Assembly: GCA_018500015.2 (NCBI GenBank)
Contig: JAHBAR020000014.1
Location: forward strand, 1 to 48,932
Origin: Candidatus Kerfeldbacteria bacterium
GTDB lineage: Bacteria > Patescibacteriota > Patescibacteriia > UBA9570 > XYC2-FULL-38-9
Length of the DNA: 48,932 bases
Reading direction: 5' to 3'
Part shown: positions 45,692-48,932 of the stretch, in pieces
Layout of the letters: each line of letters begins with the position of its first letter
How positions within the stretch are numbered: the stretch's first letter is position 1
Translations under genes and position numbers: made by a program
Notes under the pieces: generated by a model
What the model was told of the DNA's origin: nothing
Databases searched by the model: none
Seen by the model: only the letters and a program-made list of their open reading frames with translations

Positions 45692-45726
45692 TTGCAAACT
45701 TTCTATTTATTTTCTATAATAGAAAA
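45692..45726 (+). promoter_or_regulatory. Promoter with a palindromic operator over the -10 box of the LexA-methyltransferase gene
   Basis: -35 TTGCAA (45692-45697), a 17-bp spacer, -10 TATAAT (45715-45720). The predicted start of transcription is near 45727, next to the ATG at 45728, so the mRNA is leaderless or nearly so. A perfect 17-nt palindrome TTTTCTATAATAGAAAA (45710-45726) covers the -10 box, and a half-site TTCTAT precedes it (45701-45706). This is the expected place for self-repression by the N-terminal LexA part. A second possible -10 (TGGTATATT, 45685-45693) lies just upstream. Confidence 0.7.
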
Positions 45727-45727
45727 C

Positions 45728-47593
45728 ATGCTCACAAAAAAGCAATTACAAGTTCTAAATTTTTTGAAGGATTATAGAGGAAAATACAATTACTCGCCCT
45801 CACTTGAAGAGATAAAACGTAAATTCAAACTTGCCTCGGTTTCTACAGCACATTACTATATAAAAAAACTTCAAGACGCTGGTCAGTTGCAAAAAGAACA
45901 TAATCAGCCCCGCGCTGTTGCGCTTGTCACAGAAAAACAAACAATGGAAATTCCTATTTTAGGAGCAATCGCCGCGGGACAGCCAATTGAAGCAATAGAG
46001 ATTACAGACGAAACTATTACGATCACAAGAGATGAGATTGGAATACAAGGCAAACATTACGCTTTGCGTGTTCAAGGCAACAGTATGATTGACGAGGGTA
46101 TTTTTGACGGCGATATTGTGGTCATACGAAAGCAGGAAGTCGCAGAAAATGGACAAACCGTTGTTGCAGTGATTGATGATAACGAAGCAACGCTGAAAAA
46201 ACTATACCGAGAGAATGGGAAATTCAGATTGCAACCAGCTAACCCAACATTGTTTCCAATATATCGTGATGAAGTAGAGGTTAGAGGTGTTGTTGTAAAA
46301 ATAATCCGTAATTTTGAATCACAACTTGATCAAGTACAATCAAGAGATGAAAAATATATTCGTAAAATAGATTACTCATGGGATTATCGTGGAGAAAAGA
46401 CAAAATCCTACACACATGGAATACACACTTATCCTGCCATGTTCATTCCGCAAGTCGGACGAAGATTATTGGAAACTTACAGCAAAAAAGGCGACACCAT
46501 TTGTGATATTTTCTGTGGTTCTGGGACGGCTTTAGTTGAAAGCAGATTGATAGGGAGAAATGCCTATGGCATTGATCTTAATCCATTGGCTATTTTTCTT
46601 GCTCATGCAAAGACTACACCAATTAACCCTCAAAAACTAACAAAGGAATACTTAGCGTTACTGGATAGAGTGGAAAAGGTAAAAGATAATGAAATTAAAA
46701 GACCAGATTTTAAGAATATTGATTTTTGGTTCAAGGACAAAGTGATTGTTAAACTTGCGAAATTGAAAAAAGCAATTCGCGAAATAAAAGATAAGCCAAT
46801 ACAAAATTTCTTAATGGTTGCGTTTAGTGAAACAGTTCGCTACTCCTCAAATACAAAAACAGGAGAGTTTAAATTGGTGCGTGTGAAAGGAGAAAAGCTT
46901 GATAAGCATGATCCGGATGTAATTAGAATTTTCCGTAAAAATGCAGAGAAAAATATTAAAAGTATGACCGAGTTTTATAAGGACGCAAACAAGGATTCAT
47001 GGACGAAAATAATTTATGGAGACTCATCAAAAGATAGTGGAATAAAAGTAAATTCTATTGACTGCATTATCACTTCTCCTCCATATGGAGACAGTCGAAC
47101 AACTGTTGCTTACGGGCAATTTTCTCGTCTTTCGGCACAATGGATTGATGTATTTGATAATCCAAATGATGCTGCTGGAGTAGATAATGAATTGCTTGGC
47201 GGTAGAGCTGCCAAAAACCTAACTCACACACTCTTGTCTGATTATCTAAAGGAATCACTTGAGAAAATATCTAAACAAGATGAAGCAAGAGCTAGAGATG
47301 TATTAAGTTTTTACATAGGATTGAACGATTGTCTTAAACAAGCTTACGCAATATTGAAATCAAAAAAGTATTTTTGTCTTGTTGTAGGCAATAGATTGGT
47401 AAAACAAGTCAGAATACCAACGGATTTTATTATTGCTGAGTTAGCGGAAAAAATTGGTTTTACTTGTGAAGATATAATTGTCCGTAATATTCCAGGAAAA
47501 AGAATGCCGATCAAAAATTCCCCGACAAATATCATAGGTGTCTTGGAAGAAACAATGAACAAGGAGAGTATTGTTGTATTGAGAAAAAATTAG
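45728..47593 (+). CDS. LexA repressor-protease fused to a DNA methyltransferase (modification enzyme of an MvaI/BcnI-like system)
   Basis: From ATG 45728 the protein has 621 residues in one frame. Residues 1-65 are a LexA winged-helix DNA-binding domain (LTKKQLQVLNFLKDYRGKYN; SVSTAHYYIKKLQDAG). Residues 73-196 are the LexA S24 self-cleavage domain: Ala83-Gly84 cleavage site (LGAIAAGQPIEA), Ser119 (QGNSMIDEGIFDGD) and Lys157 (EATLKKL), positions nearly identical to E. coli LexA (84-85, 119, 156). Residues 215-621 are a methyltransferase: KTKSYTHGIHTYPAMFIPQVG, SAM motif I DIFCGSGT (260-267), and catalytic motif IV TSPPY (449-453), of the N4-cytosine/N6-adenine class with motif I before IV. The adjacent endonuclease suggests m4C protection of a CCNGG-type site. 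The stop overlaps the endonuclease stop by 4 nt. Codon use is A/T-richer than in neighbouring genes. Confidence 0.9.
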   Translation: MLTKKQLQVLNFLKDYRGKYNYSPSLEEIKRKFKLASVSTAHYYIKKLQDAGQLQKEHNQPRAVALVTEKQTMEIPILGAIAAGQPIEAIEITDETITITRDEIGIQGKHYALRVQGNSMIDEGIFDGDIVVIRKQEVAENGQTVVAVIDDNEATLKKLYRENGKFRLQPANPTLFPIYRDEVEVRGVVVKIIRNFESQLDQVQSRDEKYIRKIDYSWDYRGEKTKSYTHGIHTYPAMFIPQVGRRLLETYSKKGDTICDIFCGSGTALVESRLIGRNAYGIDLNPLAIFLAHAKTTPINPQKLTKEYLALLDRVEKVKDNEIKRPDFKNIDFWFKDKVIVKLAKLKKAIREIKDKPIQNFLMVAFSETVRYSSNTKTGEFKLVRVKGEKLDKHDPDVIRIFRKNAEKNIKSMTEFYKDANKDSWTKIIYGDSSKDSGIKVNSIDCIITSPPYGDSRTTVAYGQFSRLSAQWIDVFDNPNDAAGVDNELLGGRAAKNLTHTLLSDYLKESLEKISKQDEARARDVLSFYIGLNDCLKQAYAILKSKKYFCLVVGNRLVKQVRIPTDFIIAELAEKIGFTCEDIIVRNIPGKRMPIKNSPTNIIGVLEETMNKESIVVLRKN

Positions 47594-48291
47594 TTTAACT
47601 CAACTTTTGTGTCAAAGCATTTATACAACTGGTTAATTTTTACTCGAAAACCAGTGCCGTGATTACGAACAGAACCATTCGCACGATAGAACATTCTAAA
47701 ATCAACAACAATAGCATCCTTTTTGATCATATTTTTGAAATGCTCAAAATCAAAGCCTTCCAAGAAATACGTTTGATTGAAATGAAAATGTTCAACACCT
47801 CTTATTTCTTTACTGTCCGCTAACGCATAAACAAGCGCAGGAAGTTTTGCTGCAAACTTTTTCCTCAAATCCTCCATACTCCAATAGATATTTAGACGCT
47901 TGCCTTTACCGACAACCCTAACCTTATCTTTTTCGACCTTCAATTTTAATCCTTGATTATTGTATCGTTTACATGAAAGAGTGCTGTGTAATTCTTTTGA
48001 GCGACCGTTGTCTCTTTTTGAATATCCAAAGTTATCAAGAAGTGTCCTGTCTCGATCTCCACCTTTCGGCTGGGGCTCTAGTGTAAAAAGAGTGAGCATT
48101 GACCCAGCACTACGGCGATATGCTTTAAGTTCCGCCACCTCACCAATATCGGGAAGCGGGATATTGTTTTCCTTAATACCGAGCAAGTCCTCAAGCGTTT
48201 TTCCTATTCCGGTATCACCCTTTCTGTGTGATTTAACAAAACCGAGAGACTTTATATTTTTGAGCTTCTTTTTGAGTTCAGAAAGTTTCAT
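47590..48291 (-). CDS. MvaI/BcnI-family type II restriction endonuclease
   Basis: This 233-residue protein matches the MvaI/BcnI family as remembered from R.MvaI: RKGDTGIGKTLEDLLGI, then LPDIGEVAELKAYRR (catalytic candidates Glu34, Asp48, Glu54, Lys56 in a D-x(5)-E-x-K pattern), SMLTLFTLEPQPKGG, NIYWSMEDLRKKF, and the end NHGTGFRVKINQLY. Members cut CCWGG (MvaI) or CCSGG (BcnI) as monomers and share the MutH fold. The exact specificity here is not predictable. The ATG is one nucleotide after the controller gene's stop, so translation is likely coupled. It converges with the methyltransferase gene with a 4-nt overlap. Confidence 0.9.
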   Translation of the reverse strand: MKLSELKKKLKNIKSLGFVKSHRKGDTGIGKTLEDLLGIKENNIPLPDIGEVAELKAYRRSAGSMLTLFTLEPQPKGGDRDRTLLDNFGYSKRDNGRSKELHSTLSCKRYNNQGLKLKVEKDKVRVVGKGKRLNIYWSMEDLRKKFAAKLPALVYALADSKEIRGVEHFHFNQTYFLEGFDFEHFKNMIKKDAIVVDFRMFYRANGSVRNHGTGFRVKINQLYKCFDTKVELN

Positions 48292-48292
48292 A

Positions 48293-48514
48293 TTATTTTA
48301 TGAAAAAAGATAAGTCTTTTTTATAGATTTTTGCAAATTCTTTGAGTTGAGTTATATCAAGTCGTCTTTGCCCAGCTTCAATTTTTGATACATGGGGTTG
48401 GGTTTTGCCGAGTAGCTTTGCTACATCGGCTTGATCCAAACCTACCTCAATGCGAGCTTTCTTTAGTTGTTCGACCGTATATTTATGGTCTTTTGAAAAT
48501 ATTGCTTTGGTCAT
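48293..48514 (-). CDS. XRE-family HTH controller protein (C protein) of the restriction-modification module
   Basis: From ATG 48514 the protein has 73 residues (MTKAIFSKDHKYTVEQLKKA); an upstream in-frame ATG at 48574 would start above the promoter. It is a single lambda-repressor-like helix-turn-helix: LKKARIEVGLDQADVAKLLG, then TQPHVSKIEAGQRRLDI, and LKEFAKIYKKDL. Small XRE proteins directly before a restriction gene are the usual C proteins that delay and then activate endonuclease expression. Spacing to the endonuclease ATG is one nucleotide. Confidence 0.87.
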   Translation of the reverse strand: MTKAIFSKDHKYTVEQLKKARIEVGLDQADVAKLLGKTQPHVSKIEAGQRRLDITQLKEFAKIYKKDLSFFIK

Positions 48515-48523
48515 AATGTATAT

Positions 48524-48563
48524 ATGATAGTATTCCGTTGTGTTATATTCCAATTTGTTATAT
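48524..48563 (-). promoter_or_regulatory. Promoter with direct-repeat candidate C boxes before the controller gene
   Basis: On the minus strand: -35 TTGGAA (48553-48548), an 18-bp spacer, -10 TATCAT (48529-48524), leader of only about 3 nt before the ATG at 48514. An exact direct repeat TGTTATAT (plus strand 48541-48548 and 48556-48563) flanks the -35. It is a good candidate for the binding sites of the controller protein. Confidence 0.5.
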
Positions 48564-48574
48564 GATGTAGTCAT

Positions 48575-48932
48575 GATAACGGCGAGGTGCGCGTCATTGA
48601 TCGTCAGGATTCATTCAAAATACATTCGAACTTCGTTCAATTTTTGCATAGAGGGCGAGATTCCTGCTCATCCGTCGTTCGCTTGCCGACAAGTTGGCAT
48701 AAGCTCACTCCTACTTCGCAGTCCGGGTCATTCAGTGAATGTCGCAGGGCATTCACTTCACGTACCCTTCGAATCTCCAACACCATCCATCGTATACGAA
48801 AAACGCCGACACAAGTCGACGTCTTTTCGTACTGCGGTATTTGTTGGACAAAGTTCGAATGTATTTTGCGGAAAATCCCGAAGAAAACTGAATGGACGAG
48901 GCAGGGCGAAACAATTTGTCTGGGGATATGGA
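48575..48932. repeat. Non-coding region with nested inverted repeats and a bidirectional hairpin terminator
   Basis: No convincing gene is seen here. An 18-bp perfect inverted repeat, CAAAATACATTCGAACTT at 48616-48633 and its complement at 48851-48868, is 217 bp apart. Inside it lies a second pair, GAGATTC (48657-48663) and GAATCTC (48771-48777), and a small palindrome CATTCAGTGAATG (48729-48741). At 48803-48827 is a hairpin ACGCCGAC-ACAA-GTCGACGT then CTTTT (T-rich on both strands), probably a bidirectional terminator. The composition is GC-richer than the restriction genes beside it. It may be a structured RNA, the end of a small mobile element, or a fragment of a gene outside the window. 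Confidence 0.5.
48803..48827. terminator. Hairpin terminator (bidirectional) near the right edge
   Basis: ACGCCGAC, loop ACAA, GTCGACGT, then CTTTT on the plus strand. The minus strand reads ACGTCGAC, TTGT, GTCGGCGT and TTTT. The 8-bp stem has one G-T or A-C type mismatch depending on the strand; the minus-strand version is the stronger. Confidence 0.55.

Noticed and set aside
45692-45727. Upstream start for the LexA-methyltransferase
   Set aside because: It would overlap the -35 and -10 and add residues not present in LexA proteins.
48627-48638. CGAAC-TTC-GTTC as a Gram-positive-type LexA box
   Set aside because: The spacer is 3 bp instead of 4 and it lies far from the LexA-fusion promoter; the arms are part of a longer inverted repeat.
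48642-48790. Open frame of about 49 codons on the minus strand (begins MVLEIRRVREV)
   Set aside because: It overlaps the inverted-repeat structure, has no family resemblance and no promoter; not enough to call a gene.

Overview
The window looks like a chromosomal segment of a Candidate Phyla Radiation (Patescibacteria) bacterium, probably Parcubacteria-like (Uhrbacteria or Magasanikbacteria would fit). This is inferred from gene content: a compact type IV pilus operon, a minimal type IV secretion-like locus (PrgI-domain protein, split VirB4, VirB6/TrbL-like protein, two-helix VirB2-like protein), many membrane-anchored proteins with Asn/Thr-rich linkers, and almost no Shine-Dalgarno sequences. 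TGA is used as a stop (radA), so the Gracilibacteria/SR1 code (TGA = Gly) does not apply. No tRNA, rRNA or CRISPR array was seen.

Layout. 1-1.2 kb: end of a minor-pilin cluster (a truncated pseudopilin and a PilX-like protein), closed by a 44-bp perfect palindrome. 1.26-4.1 kb: a membrane-anchored metallophosphoesterase and ligA, whose start codons abut head to head (CATATG). 4.1-12.0 kb: type IV pilus operon pilM-pilN-pilO-FN3 protein-pilB-pilT-pilC behind a good promoter; the pilT product has lost its ATPase motifs. 12.0-23.5 kb: a calcium-repeat membrane protein and a 3527-residue secreted cysteine-rich protein with a von Willebrand A domain, ended by a strong terminator. 23.8-34.5 kb: secretion-like operon. 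34.5-38.8 kb: a beta-propeller-like protein, a DsbA-like thioredoxin, a VirB2-like pilin fused to an M15 peptidoglycan peptidase, and radA. 38.8-43.4 kb (minus strand): recG, a DUF5671-like membrane protein, a CphA-like ATP-grasp ligase followed by a 12-codon repeat peptide ORF, and a small membrane protein. 43.5-45.6 kb: a TraX-family protein and a FAD oxidoreductase. 45.7-48.5 kb: a restriction-modification module. 48.5-48.9 kb: non-coding DNA rich in inverted repeats.

How it may work together. The pilus, giant surface protein and secretion-like genes read as one envelope programme for attachment, DNA uptake or host contact. DsbA could fold the roughly 116-cysteine giant protein, and the pilin-peptidase could open peptidoglycan. 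ligA, radA and recG are DNA-repair genes.

The two most unusual items are: (1) a single 621-residue protein in which a complete LexA (HTH, Ala-Gly cleavage site, Ser119/Lys157 dyad) is fused to a DNA methyltransferase, facing an MvaI/BcnI-type endonuclease and a controller HTH protein, with a perfect 17-nt palindrome over its own -10 box; and (2) a tiny ORF encoding MLGHLRGHLLGH between an ATP-grasp ligase and its terminator.
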